From Clostridiales bacterium (lineage in GTDB: Bacteria > Bacillota > Clostridia > Lachnospirales > Lachnospiraceae), in assembly GCA_020859985.1 (NCBI GenBank), contig JAJBVD010000077.1, positions 62,001 through 126,000 of the forward strand: a stretch of DNA of 64,000 bases, given 5' to 3'. The translations under genes and the position numbers were made by a program. Of the stretch, positions 54,667-63,074 are shown piece after piece. Each line of letters begins with the position of its first letter. Position 1 is the first letter of the stretch. The notes below the pieces were generated by a model, which ran no database searches, was not told where the DNA came from, and saw only the letters and a list, made by a program, of their open reading frames with translations.

Positions 54667-54702
54667 AAAAAAGGAAAAGGCTGCTCCCCTTTGGAACAGC
54701 CC
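54667..54702 (-). terminator. Terminator after tRNA-Ala
   Basis: GGCTGTTCC / GGGAGCAGCC (54679-54701, one mismatch) followed by TTTTCCTTTTTT on the minus strand, 12 bp after the tRNA. It separates the tRNA from the downstream deacylase gene. Confidence 0.82.
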
Positions 54703-54713
54703 TGAATCGAAAA

Positions 54714-54786
54714 TGGAGATAAGCGGGCTCGAACCGCCGGCCTCTTGAATGCCATTCAAGCGCTCTCCCAGCTGAGCTATATCCCC
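54714..54786 (-). tRNA. tRNA-Ala (anticodon GGC)
   Basis: A 73-nt cloverleaf: acceptor GGGGATA/TATCTCC with the G3-U70 pair that identifies alanine, D arm GCTC-AGCTGGGA-GAGC, anticodon stem CTTGA/TCAAG with loop ATGGCAT (anticodon GGC), and T arm CCGGCGGTTCGAGCCCG-type with TTCGA. The 3' CCA tail is not encoded beyond the discriminator. Confidence 0.96.
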
Positions 54787-54812
54787 ATAATCCGTAGCTC
54801 GTATTTTCATAC

Positions 54813-54885
54813 GTACTTCACAGCAAGTGCGAAGCACTGTTCTGAATCATTGAAAATAGTAACTGTTCAGTACCTTCTCAGTTAC
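54813..54885. repeat. Family-2 hairpin plus 27-bp palindrome
   Basis: A GTACTT...GAAGCAC hairpin (54813-54837) followed by TGTTCTGAATCA, then an intact GTAACTG/CAGTTAC palindrome (54859-54885). Both lie between tRNA-Ala and the 6S RNA gene. Confidence 0.68.
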
Positions 54886-54896
54886 GTATAATCTGT

Positions 54897-55094
54897 AAAA
54901 ACCCAGGGTGCCGTTTCCGACCATCTGACTCCTGGCTTTGCCAGGTGGGTAACCGCAGCGCCGATGTCTGCCTTCCACTGCAAAGGAGGCCTGGCATCGA
55001 CCGACGCGATATAGGAATCCCATTTAAAGTAATTGCAGGTTCAACACGACCGGAGTGTCGAACACCCCAGGAAAATGCTTCAATGTTCTCAGCT
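54897..55094 (-). ncRNA. ssrS: 6S RNA
   Basis: The ~195-nt transcript folds into one long hairpin. The closing stem pairs CCTGGGGTG (55063-55071) with CACCCTGGG (54902-54910), flanked by TGTTCGACA and GTCGGAAACGG, the same layout as the 6S closing stem and central bubble in other bacteria (GATGTTCGC ... GGCATC in E. coli). An inner stem CCTGGCAAAGCCAGG is also seen. A U-run (54897-54901) ends it and a strong promoter precedes it. 6S binds sigma-70-type RNA polymerase holoenzyme and lowers transcription in stationary phase. Confidence 0.83.
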
Positions 55095-55100
55095 GAAAAT

Positions 55101-55129
55101 AGTATACCCCAATGCGGTCATTTTCGCAA
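55101..55129 (-). promoter_or_regulatory. Promoter of 6S RNA
   Basis: TTGCGA (55124-55129), 17-nt spacer, TATACT (55101-55106) on the minus strand; expected start A at 55094. It lies immediately downstream of the icd gene. Confidence 0.75.
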
Positions 55130-55165
55130 CCGTATTTTTGCTCTTTTATGTAAACAAAGACAGGA

Positions 55166-56374
55166 CTATGAAAGCGCATCATACGTCTGACGGACTGCCT
55201 TGATAAAATCCTCACTGTTTAAAACCGTCACATTCTCAAGAGAGGTGATCAGTGCAAGATCCTTCGTCATCTTTCCGCTTTCAATGGTTTGAATCACAGC
55301 CTTTTCCAGGCGGTCAGCATACTGCTCCAGCTCCGGGATGCCATCCAGCTCGCCGCGCTTGCGAAGTGCACCTGTCCAGGCAAAAATAGTCGCCACAGAG
55401 TTGGTCGAGGTCTCCTCGCCTTTCAGATATTTGTAATAATGGCGCTGCACAGTGCCGTGCGCCGCCTCATACTCGTATTTGCCGTCCGGAGATACCAGCA
55501 CAGAGGTCATCATCGCCAGAGAGCCGAATGCGGAGGAAATCATGTCACTCATGACATCGCCGTCATAGTTCTTGCAGGCCCAGATAAATCCGCCCTCGGA
55601 CTTCATCACACGCGCAACTGCGTCGTCAATCAACGTGTAGAAATAGACAATGCCCGCCTTTTCGAAGCGCTCTTTGTATTCCGCGTCATAGATTTCCTGA
55701 AAAATATCCTTGAACGTGTGGTCATATTTCTTGGAAATCGTATCCTTGGTTGCAAACCAAAGATCCTGCTTTGTATCCAGCGCGTAGTTAAAGCAGCTGC
55801 GTGCAAAGCTTGCGATAGACTTATCAATATTATGTATGCCCTGCAGGACCCCTGGTCCTTTGAACTCAAAGACGTTCTCGCGAATCTCTGTTCCATCCTC
55901 TCCGGTGAAGAGAAGCTCTGCTTTTCCCGGCCCCGGCACATCGATCTCCACATTTTTGTAAACGTCGCCATATGCGTGTCTCGCGATGGTGATCGGCTTT
56001 TTCCAGGTGCGGACATAAGGCTCGATGCCCTTTACCGTGATCGGCGCGCGGAATACTGTGCCGTCCAGAATCGCGCGGATGGTACCGTTCGGGCTTTTCC
56101 ACATCTCTTTCAGATCATATTCCGTCATGCGGGCCGCATTCGGAGTGATGGTCGCACATTTGACAGCCACGCCGTACTTTTTGTTTGCATTTGCGCTGTC
56201 AATCGTTATCTGATCATTCGTCGCGTTGCGGTTTACCAGACTAAGATCGTAATACTCGCTTTTCAGATCCACATACGGACAGATCAGCTCGTCCTTGATC
56301 ATCTTCCAGAGCACACGCGTCATCTCGTCGCCGTCCATCTCCACAATCGGTGTCGTCATTCTGATTTTTTCCAT
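55166..56374 (-). CDS. icd: NADP-dependent isocitrate dehydrogenase (eukaryotic-like type)
   Basis: The enzyme oxidises isocitrate to 2-oxoglutarate. The 402-residue product begins [20 protein letters not shown] and has [39 protein letters not shown], the substrate block [60 protein letters not shown] (metal Asp) and [20 protein letters not shown]. This is the type II, homodimeric group shared with eukaryotes rather than the E. coli type. ATG with GGAGACAA upstream. Supplies 2-oxoglutarate for glutamate synthesis. Confidence 0.97.
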   Translation of the reverse strand: MEKIRMTTPIVEMDGDEMTRVLWKMIKDELICPYVDLKSEYYDLSLVNRNATNDQITIDSANANKKYGVAVKCATITPNAARMTEYDLKEMWKSPNGTIRAILDGTVFRAPITVKGIEPYVRTWKKPITIARHAYGDVYKNVEIDVPGPGKAELLFTGEDGTEIRENVFEFKGPGVLQGIHNIDKSIASFARSCFNYALDTKQDLWFATKDTISKKYDHTFKDIFQEIYDAEYKERFEKAGIVYFYTLIDDAVARVMKSEGGFIWACKNYDGDVMSDMISSAFGSLAMMTSVLVSPDGKYEYEAAHGTVQRHYYKYLKGEETSTNSVATIFAWTGALRKRGELDGIPELEQYADRLEKAVIQTIESGKMTKDLALITSLENVTVLNSEDFIKAVRQTYDALS

Positions 56375-56477
56375 AATATTGTCTCCTCTCCTGTCTCTTC
56401 CCGCTCGAATGCATGGCAGAAAATATCAGGCTTTTCTCATACATTCTATCCTGTCCTGAATGATAGGTTCCGCATGA

Positions 56478-56506
56478 AATTATAATTTGCCTGTTTTAAT
56501 TGCGCA
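56478..56506 (-). promoter_or_regulatory. Promoter of icd
   Basis: TTGCGC (56501-56506), 17-nt spacer, TATAAT (56478-56483) on the minus strand, ~100 bp upstream of the icd ATG. The sequence TGTCCTGAATGATAGG near 56452 resembles the tail of the family-2 repeat. Confidence 0.72.
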
Positions 56507-56600
56507 AGTCCTTCTGTATATTTTCCAAATAATTTCGGAAATACAGCTCCTGTTATACACGCACGCGTTCCATTCCAGATACTTTTCGGCCCTGTCGTCA

Positions 56601-57446
56601 TCAAAGTATCGGCTTATACTTCCGCCTCCGGCGCTTCCGCCGTTTTTTCTGCCCGTGCTGCTGCCGGTACTCATTGATCGTCTCCAGAATCGTGCTGTAA
56701 TCCCGTTCAAAAAGTTCCTCGGAAATCTGCGGCGCCAGCGTCTCCTCCGGCACACGCTCCAGAATCTTGTCAATGACAAACTCCTTACTCTTTCCTGCGT
56801 ATTTGGGCATGTCGTTGAGTGCCTGTATGTGCACCAGCTCCGGCCGCCACAAAAGACTGAGCTTCTGCTTTCTGCGCATGTTAGGATTGGCAGAGGCTTT
56901 GCGAAGTACATAGAAATCCGGCTCGCCGCCTTTTTCCGATGCTTTCCCGGCAATATTCTCCGGCGGCCTGCCTGCGATATCCTCCGATGACATTTCTACA
57001 GCATTCTCCATAGACAGGTCATGTGACGGCACCGTTTCCCTGACTTCGCGCTCCACGGTGATAATGCCCCAATGCTCCGGCACATGCTCCTCAATGTGCA
57101 TGGCATGGCTCGTACCGACCACTACGATATTCTGGTCAAAATACCGGTCATAATCCTCGACCTGACTGCGCAGGCGCGTATAGGAATCCGCGTCACTTTT
57201 GATCTCTATCCCGATCACAAGCTCCGGCGTTACCATCACGATATCTGCGCGGGAGCCTCCCATCCGCTTTTCCTCAAAAATACGGATCTTTCCGTAAGTC
57301 TCTTCGAGGAAATCAAAGAGCGGCTCGCGGATGTCTTTATCCTTCAACGTCTTTGATGTATTCTTTCCAACATGGTCTTCCGCCTCCGGCAAAACAGCAG
57401 TCCCGCTCCGGGAGTCGCTGCGTTTTGCCGTTTCCGTCGATGACAT
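56601..57446 (-). CDS. Sce7726-like protein, PD-(D/E)XK nuclease fold
   Basis: A 281-residue protein. Residues ~40-120 (KDKDIREPLFDFLEETYGKI, RIFEEKRMGGSRADIVMVTP, ELVIGIEIKSDADSYTRLRS, QVEDYDRYFDQNIVVVGTSH) fit the Sce7726 family with a D...E-x-K nuclease-like core (A-D-I-V ... I-E-I-K). The C-terminal half is helical and ends in a very basic run (KKRRKRRRRKYKP) likely to bind nucleic acid. Function not established. The ATG at 57444-57446 has GAGG at 8 nt; a GTG ten codons upstream is possible. It follows tex by 38 bp. Confidence 0.8.
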   Translation of the reverse strand: MSSTETAKRSDSRSGTAVLPEAEDHVGKNTSKTLKDKDIREPLFDFLEETYGKIRIFEEKRMGGSRADIVMVTPELVIGIEIKSDADSYTRLRSQVEDYDRYFDQNIVVVGTSHAMHIEEHVPEHWGIITVEREVRETVPSHDLSMENAVEMSSEDIAGRPPENIAGKASEKGGEPDFYVLRKASANPNMRRKQKLSLLWRPELVHIQALNDMPKYAGKSKEFVIDKILERVPEETLAPQISEELFERDYSTILETINEYRQQHGQKKRRKRRRRKYKPIL

Positions 57447-57484
57447 TTTATAAACCTCACTTCTTTTCAGCTGCACCCTTTGTT

Positions 57485-59629
57485 TCAGATCCGCATCGTC
57501 AGGCTGATCCTTTTTTTCTGCAAATCGACGCTTAAGACCTTGACCTCAACAATATCGCCCACACTCACGACCTCCAGCGGATGCTTCACGAACTTTTTGT
57601 TGGAAAGCTGTGAAATATGCACCAGCCCGTCCTGATGGACACCGATATCGACAAACGCGCCAAAATCAATGACATTGCGAACCGTGCCTTTGAGAATCAT
57701 GCCTTCTCTTAAATCCTTCATTTCCAGCACATCCGTGCGCAGGATTGGCTTTGGCATCTCGTCACGCGGATCGCGTCCGGGGCGCGCCAGTTCATTTGCG
57801 ATATCCCGCAGGGTCGGCTCACCGACGCCAACCCGCTCCGCCATCTTCTGATAATCACGGATGCGGACCAGCTTCACATTCTGCACAAAAAAGCTTTCTT
57901 TTGTATGTCCAAGCTCGGCAAGAAGCTTCTCTGTCGCCGCATAGCTCTCCGGATGGATGCTGGTCTGATCCAGCGGCTCCGTGCCGCCCGTGATACGCAT
58001 AAAGCCTGCGCACTGTTCAAAGGCTTTCGGCCCCAGCTTCGGCACCTTCAGAAGATCGCGGCGGCTTCGGAAACGGCCGTTTGCCTCCCTGTACGCGACA
58101 ATATTTTTCGCTATCGTCTTCGTAATACCGGAAATGTGCTCCATCAACGGTGCGGACGCCGTATTCAGGTCGACGCCGACGCGGTTTACCGAATCCTCCA
58201 CGACGCCGTCCAGCGCCTCGCCCAGCTTCTTCTGGTTCATATCATGCTGATACTGTCCGACTCCGATGGACTTCGGATCGATCTTGACCAGCTCGGCAAG
58301 CGGATCCTGCACACGCCGTGCGATAGACGCTGCGCTCCGCTGTCCCACATCAAAATTCGGAAATTCCTCGGTCGCCAGCTTGCTTGCAGAATACACGGAA
58401 GCTCCCGCCTCGTTCGTGATCACATAGGATACCTTCTGCGGAATCTCCTTTAAAATCTCGACAATGATCTGCTCTGACTCGCGTGAAGCCGTACCGTTCC
58501 CCACCGAGATCAGGGTCACACCGTATTTTGCAATCAGTTCTTTAACCTTATCTTTTGCCGCACGGATCTTTGCCTCATTCGTCGGCGCGGTCGGAAATAC
58601 TACCGCGGTGTCCAGCACCTTTCCGGTCTCATCCACAACGGCCAGCTTGCAGCCCGTGCGGAACGCCGGATCCCAGCCGAGCACGACCTGCCCTGCAATC
58701 GGCGGCTGCATCAGCAGCTGCTCCAGATTTTTCCCAAATACGGAAATGGCTCCGTCCTCAGCCTTCTCCGTCAGGTCGCTGCGGATCTCGCGCTCGATCG
58801 CCGGTCCGATCAGCCGGCTGTAAGCGTCCTGCACCGTCTCTTTTAAAACCGGAGTCGTGTAGGGATTGTCCCGTATAATGACCTGATGCTCTAAATAAAG
58901 AAGGATTTTCTCTTCCGGTGCCTCAATCTTTACGTTCAGAATTTTTTCTTTCTCTCCGCGGTTCAGCGCAAGGATCCGATGCCCCGCCGTCTTTGCCAAC
59001 GGCTCCGTATAATGGTAATAATTCTCATACACAGACTGCGTCTTCTCATCCTTCGCTTCGCTCGTGATCAGCCCTTCGCGCATCGTCATCTCACGGATGC
59101 GCAGCCGATACGAAGCTTCATCCGAGATTGCCTCCGCAACAATGTCACACGCGCCCGCGATTGCCTCTTCCACGGTGCGGACCTCTTTTTCTTCTGATAA
59201 ATAAGCTTTCGCTTCTTCCTCAAGCGGACGGTTCGTCATCTGCAGCCGGATCAGGTCTGCAAGCGGCTCCAGCCCCTTCTCTTTCGCCACCGTCGCACGG
59301 GTGCGGCGTTTCGGGCGGTAAGGCCGGTACAGATCCTCCACCACAACAAGCGTCTGCGCTTCCTCGATCTGCTTTCGAAGCTCCGGCGTCAGCTTACCCT
59401 GCTCCTCGATTGTAGCAAGCACCTGCGCCTTTTTCTCCTCCAGATTCCGCAGATAGGTAAGCCGCTCCAATAACGAACGCAGTACCTCGTCATTCAGCGA
59501 CCCGGTCGCCTCCTTGCGGTACCGCGCGATAAAAGGAATCGTATTGCCGTCGTCAATCAGTTTCACAGCCGCCTCCGCCTGTGCCGGACGGATGGCAAGC
59601 TCCTGTGCAAGTGTTTTTATAATGTCCAT
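57485..59629 (-). CDS. tex: Tex-family transcription accessory protein
   Basis: A 714-residue RNA-binding protein. Order of domains: N-terminal helical Tex domain (KLIDDGNTIPFIARYRKEAT), YqgF/RuvX-like nuclease fold (VVLGWDPAFRTGCKLAVVDE), helix-hairpin-helix region (NTASAPLMEHISGITKTIAK, LLKVPKLGPKAFEQCAGFMR) and a C-terminal S1 domain (LREGMILKGTVRNVIDFGAF, HVSQLS-like HISQLSNKKFVKHP). Thought to act with RNA polymerase in transcription or RNA surveillance. ATG with AGAGGA upstream. Confidence 0.97.
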   Translation of the reverse strand: MDIIKTLAQELAIRPAQAEAAVKLIDDGNTIPFIARYRKEATGSLNDEVLRSLLERLTYLRNLEEKKAQVLATIEEQGKLTPELRKQIEEAQTLVVVEDLYRPYRPKRRTRATVAKEKGLEPLADLIRLQMTNRPLEEEAKAYLSEEKEVRTVEEAIAGACDIVAEAISDEASYRLRIREMTMREGLITSEAKDEKTQSVYENYYHYTEPLAKTAGHRILALNRGEKEKILNVKIEAPEEKILLYLEHQVIIRDNPYTTPVLKETVQDAYSRLIGPAIEREIRSDLTEKAEDGAISVFGKNLEQLLMQPPIAGQVVLGWDPAFRTGCKLAVVDETGKVLDTAVVFPTAPTNEAKIRAAKDKVKELIAKYGVTLISVGNGTASRESEQIIVEILKEIPQKVSYVITNEAGASVYSASKLATEEFPNFDVGQRSAASIARRVQDPLAELVKIDPKSIGVGQYQHDMNQKKLGEALDGVVEDSVNRVGVDLNTASAPLMEHISGITKTIAKNIVAYREANGRFRSRRDLLKVPKLGPKAFEQCAGFMRITGGTEPLDQTSIHPESYAATEKLLAELGHTKESFFVQNVKLVRIRDYQKMAERVGVGEPTLRDIANELARPGRDPRDEMPKPILRTDVLEMKDLREGMILKGTVRNVIDFGAFVDIGVHQDGLVHISQLSNKKFVKHPLEVVSVGDIVEVKVLSVDLQKKRISLTMRI

Positions 59630-59667
59630 ATATTCCTCTGTCTTTTTCTTATAAATATCATCTTTCC

Positions 59668-59712
59668 TTCAGAACAGCAGGCCACAGTCCTTCCCTTTCC
59701 TGCTGTTCTGAA
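59668..59712 (-). repeat. Minimal structured element, copy C, upstream of tex
   Basis: Arms TTCAGAACAGCAGG (59668-59681) and the exact reverse complement (59699-59712) around 17 nt that keep the CCACAG(T/A)CC block found next to the arm in copies A and B. The large inner part of A/B is missing. It lies ~40 bp before tex, in its 5' untranslated region. Confidence 0.65.
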
Positions 59713-59937
59713 CTGATTTACAGAATTATACCATAGCACCGCCTTTCCCTGCAATCTCCTTTTGAATCGAAATTTGTATCATTTCCGGCTCATTTTTTAT
59801 TGTATTTTTAGATTTTTCATCGGATTTTACGATTTTCAGGCAACTTTGGAAATTGCAGTATGCTTGTTTTCTGATTCTGATTGTGATATCATATGTCCGT
59901 ATTTGTGAAGAAAAGTAACTATTCAAGACAGTACCTC

Positions 59938-59964
59938 GTAACTGTGAAGGTACTGAACAGTTAC
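59938..59964. repeat. 27-bp palindrome copy (inverted orientation)
   Basis: GTAACTGTGAAGG ... AACAGTTAC is the reverse complement of the usual orientation. A related fragment GTAACTATTCAAGACAGTAC precedes it. The 59713-60121 gap otherwise holds no convincing gene; an 80-codon plus-strand ORF over it is discounted. Confidence 0.72.
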
Positions 59965-60121
59965 GAAGAAAATATGGACACAGGCAGTATTCTGATTTAC
60001 GAAGAAAATCAAGAACGAAACCGCAATTCAGATGCGCACCTTTGGCTTTCATTGAATCATGGTCCGAATAAAAAAAGATATGCCCTGGCGCATTTTATGA
60101 TATCAGAAATGGAGCGACTTT

Positions 60122-60775
60122 ATGTACAACTATGACGATGAATATAACTGGGAACGGCGAACCCCACGCAGCCGCAGAAATACGATGGCGACCGCTGCGC
60201 TTGTACTTGGAGTTCTGTCGATTACCCTGTGTTCTGTGTTTTATGTATCGCTGCCCTGCGGAGCTATCGCGATTATCTGCGCGATTCTTTCAAGAGATAA
60301 CCGGGCGATGACAGGAAAAGGCAAAGCCGGGATCATCTGCGGCATCATCGGAATGGTGGTTACCATCTTTTTCACAGTATCCGCATTTCGTTATGTACTA
60401 ACGACAGAGGATGGCCGGGAATATCTGCAATACTATTACCGGATGTACACCGGCGATTATGATTTTGACGTGGACGAGACGTTTGAAGAGCTGTTTCCCT
60501 TCCTGTATGATTCAGATGAAAGCGACCATAACAGTACACAGGGAAGCGGCAGCGGAAATTCCGGTACAGACGACGGTTCAGGCAGCGGCAGCTATGGTTC
60601 CGGCAATGATGGATCGGATGACGGTTCAGACAACGGTACCGGCGGCAGCTCTGACCACGGATTCGGGGATGGTTTTGATGACGGATATGGAAATGAGCCG
60701 GGCGGTGGCGGCAGCGATCGCAGCAACGGCGGCTCGAACGGTTCCGGCTCCGATGAGGAAGGAGGCTTTATCTGA
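60122..60775 (+). CDS. DUF4190-like membrane protein with Gly/Ser/Asp-rich tail
   Basis: A 217-residue protein: charged N-terminus, two membrane segments (TMATAALVLGVLSITLCSVF to IIC and GKAGIICGIIGMVVTIFFTV) with the intervening AILSRDNRAMTGKGKAGI loop typical of DUF4190 proteins. The C-terminal ~75 residues are a low-complexity G/S/D/N tail. ATG with GGAGCGA upstream. The next gene overlaps its stop (TGATG). Function unknown. Confidence 0.72.
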   Translation: MYNYDDEYNWERRTPRSRRNTMATAALVLGVLSITLCSVFYVSLPCGAIAIICAILSRDNRAMTGKGKAGIICGIIGMVVTIFFTVSAFRYVLTTEDGREYLQYYYRMYTGDYDFDVDETFEELFPFLYDSDESDHNSTQGSGSGNSGTDDGSGSGSYGSGNDGSDDGSDNGTGGSSDHGFGDGFDDGYGNEPGGGGSDRSNGGSNGSGSDEEGGFI

Positions 60776-61497
60776 TGGAAAGGCCTGTGATAAAAGAAAT
60801 TAAATGCTACGCGCGCTGCGTCCTGAATGGACAGCATGCAGTGCTCGCCGGCGTCACGCTTCTGCTTACGGCGCTGAATCTGGTGCTCAGCTATCTGGCT
60901 CTGATGGCGTCGCCTTCAGGTACCGGCATCTTAAGCATGATAATCTATTTTGGATGTTCAATCGTGGTAAATATCATTTATTATATCCTGCTCGCGGGAC
61001 TGTACCGCATTTATCTGGACATCTGCAACAATCACCCGTTCCGCTGGACGGACCTCTTTTCCATGTTCACGGAGCATCCGGAGCCGGTGGCCATCTATTC
61101 CGTTCTGCAGTTTATTGTGACCTACGTTTTCGTACAGATTGGATTCTGGTGGCTGGAATGCATACTGAATCTGCTGTTTTATGGAGAGATCAGCATAAAC
61201 AATGTACTCTTCGCTACGGCAGTGCTTCTTATTGCTGTCGTGTTGTTTGTGGCTGTAGAGATTTCCTTCTCCATGACTTTATTTGTACACGCAAACGACC
61301 CGGATCTGTCGTTTAAAGACATGATGTCGGAAAGCTGGCATCTTATGAGCGGCATGCGGCTTCGCTATCTTCACATGCAGCTGAGCTTCATCGGCCTGTA
61401 TCTGCTGGGGCTGCTTTCTTTCGGGATCGGCCTGTTGTTCGTCAATCCGTATGTCTATACAACGAGCGGATACTTCTATAAAAAAATATCCGGGTAA
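60775..61497 (+). CDS. DUF975-like integral membrane protein
   Basis: A 240-residue protein with six membrane segments. The pattern fits DUF975 proteins: KCYARCVLNGQHAVLAGVTL at the start, GLYRIYLDICNNHPFRWTDL after the second helix pair, FVHANDPDLSFKDMMSESWH (the S-x3-M-x-G-x-k motif region, LMSGMRLRYLHMQLSFIGLY) and PYVYTTSGYFYKKI at the end. Co-translated with the upstream gene through a 1-bp stop/start overlap. Function unknown. Confidence 0.78.
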   Translation: MERPVIKEIKCYARCVLNGQHAVLAGVTLLLTALNLVLSYLALMASPSGTGILSMIIYFGCSIVVNIIYYILLAGLYRIYLDICNNHPFRWTDLFSMFTEHPEPVAIYSVLQFIVTYVFVQIGFWWLECILNLLFYGEISINNVLFATAVLLIAVVLFVAVEISFSMTLFVHANDPDLSFKDMMSESWHLMSGMRLRYLHMQLSFIGLYLLGLLSFGIGLLFVNPYVYTTSGYFYKKISG

Positions 61498-61538
61498 AGG
61501 GAGTTGTATTAGCATCCATAGAGTTCGTCCATTCTGCG

Positions 61539-61599
61539 AACGGCACCCTTTTACGTCATCACGATATACTATATTATAATGACGTAAATGGATGCCGTT
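61539..61599. repeat. Long imperfect hairpin between convergent genes
   Basis: AACGGCA-N4-TTTACGTCAT ... ATGACGTAAA-N4-TGCCGTT gives two aligned stems (7 and 10 bp) around an 18-nt A/T-rich centre. It lies between the DUF975-like gene (plus) and the apgM-like gene (minus). Could be a weak bidirectional terminator or a small miniature element. Confidence 0.5.
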
Positions 61600-61647
61600 A
61601 AGAGTCATATCCGACATTTCATTATTTCGATTCGTTTTAATTTTCTG

Positions 61648-63045
61648 TCAGTGTTTCAGCAGCACATCGATCAGCTTATATCCTTCGGGGCGGAAGATGC
61701 CGCTCTCTTTTGCCGTGCGCTCGCAGTAAATCCTGCTGGCAGAAATATGGCCCGCCTCCACAGCGGCGTTTTGATTTTTGCCAGCCTCTGGCCTGTTTGT
61801 TACAACCGTTCCAGAATCCTTCTGTGCGGTTTTGCTTTCCCTGTACAGCGACTTCGTACTGTCGTAAAGCAGGTACGGGATCGGATCAGAAGTATGTGTG
61901 CGGATACGGATCGGGGTCGGATGATCCGGCATGACCAGCATACGGTACGGCTCACCTGAAGCATCCATCTGCTCCTTTACGATGCGGATGATACGCTGAT
62001 CCAGATTCTCAATGGCCTGAAACTTGCGCTCAAGGCTGCCCTGATGTCCCATCTCATCCGGCGCTTCCAGATGTACGTAGACGTAGTCCGCGCCGTCCTT
62101 TAAGAGGGCGTCGACCGCCGCCTGTGCTTTTCCCTCATAATTTGTATGCAGGCCGCCGTTTGCGCCCGGTACCAATACTACCTGCATTTCGGCGCCGATC
62201 GCAATCCCCTTTAAGAGGTCGACTGCTGAGATCATGGTGCCCTTTACACCGTTTTTCTTTTCAAAAGAATCCACCATCGGCTTTGTGCCCGCGCCCCAGA
62301 ACCAGCAGCTGTTCGCCGGATTGAGGCCCTTTGCCTTGCGCTCCAGGTTAATCGGATGGTTGGACAGAATCTCATAGCTGCGCTTCTGCATGGCAAGCAG
62401 CGTCTCATCTGCCGGAAGATACGGTCCGATCACCTCGGTCAGATGATCGTGCGGCGGCGTCAGATTCTCAAGCGCAGAGGCAATCCTCACAACCTTTTTT
62501 CCGGCATTGTTATCTGCTCCGCCGCAGCTTGCGTCTGCAACCTGATCGGAATGCGCTTCTTCCTGAATGACCGCATTCGCCCGGATCATGCAGTGCCGGT
62601 AGCTTGTCCCCACGTAAAACTGATACGTCTCGTTCTCCAGCTCCTCCTGTACGGCTTTCAGCAGGACTGCCGCATCTTCCGTGCTGATCTCGCCGGAGCT
62701 GTGATCCAGGATGCGCTTCTGCTCATACGGCTCCTCTTCTGTGAGCGTCACCAGATTGCAGCGCATCGCGACATCCGTGTCCTTCATCGGTACACCGATG
62801 CTCAACGCTTCCAGCGGGGAGCGCCCAGTGTAATACTCACGCGGATTGTAGCCCAGCACTGCAAGATTTGCCGTGTCACTGCCCGGCGCCATGCCATCCG
62901 GTATCGTCTTTACCAGGCCGATCTCGCCCGTCTTTGCCATCTCATCCATCGCAGGCGTCGCTGCTGCCTCAAGGGGAGTGCGCCCATCCAGCGCCTCCTG
63001 CGGCTCATCTGCCATGCCATCGCCTAATATCACAATATATTTCAT
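61648..63045 (-). CDS. ApgM-like phosphoglycerate mutase family protein, probable alternative homoserine kinase
   Basis: A 465-residue alkaline phosphatase-superfamily protein: MKYIVILGDGMADEP (metal Asp), IPDGMAPGSDTANLAVLGYN (nucleophile Ser), GRSPLEALSIGV, YRHCMIRA, GTKPMVDSFEKKNGVKGTMI, HLEAPDEMGHQGS and VMPDHPTPIRIRTHTSDPIP (metal His/Asp). Related proteins next to hom have been proposed to be non-orthologous homoserine kinases; that fits this locus since hom lies 29 bp upstream in the same operon and gpmI already covers glycolysis. It carries two polar inserts (~20 residues near 165 and ~50 near 395). ATG with GGCGGAA upstream. Confidence 0.88.
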   Translation of the reverse strand: MKYIVILGDGMADEPQEALDGRTPLEAAATPAMDEMAKTGEIGLVKTIPDGMAPGSDTANLAVLGYNPREYYTGRSPLEALSIGVPMKDTDVAMRCNLVTLTEEEPYEQKRILDHSSGEISTEDAAVLLKAVQEELENETYQFYVGTSYRHCMIRANAVIQEEAHSDQVADASCGGADNNAGKKVVRIASALENLTPPHDHLTEVIGPYLPADETLLAMQKRSYEILSNHPINLERKAKGLNPANSCWFWGAGTKPMVDSFEKKNGVKGTMISAVDLLKGIAIGAEMQVVLVPGANGGLHTNYEGKAQAAVDALLKDGADYVYVHLEAPDEMGHQGSLERKFQAIENLDQRIIRIVKEQMDASGEPYRMLVMPDHPTPIRIRTHTSDPIPYLLYDSTKSLYRESKTAQKDSGTVVTNRPEAGKNQNAAVEAGHISASRIYCERTAKESGIFRPEGYKLIDVLLKH

Positions 63046-63074
63046 CGTATTATTCCGCCTTTAACAAAATTTTT

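Noticed and set aside
54118-54837. A 239-codon frame running from upstream of the tRNA into the ProX-like gene
   Set aside because: Its N-terminal part translates the tRNA-Ala and a terminator; homology and the ribosome site place the start at 54651.
55289-56485. A 398-codon plus-strand ORF opposite icd
   Set aside because: Shadow of the highly conserved icd gene; no start signals.
59893-60135. An 80-codon plus-strand ORF before the DUF4190-like gene
   Set aside because: It translates the repeat copy and leader DNA, lacks a ribosome site and overlaps the real start.
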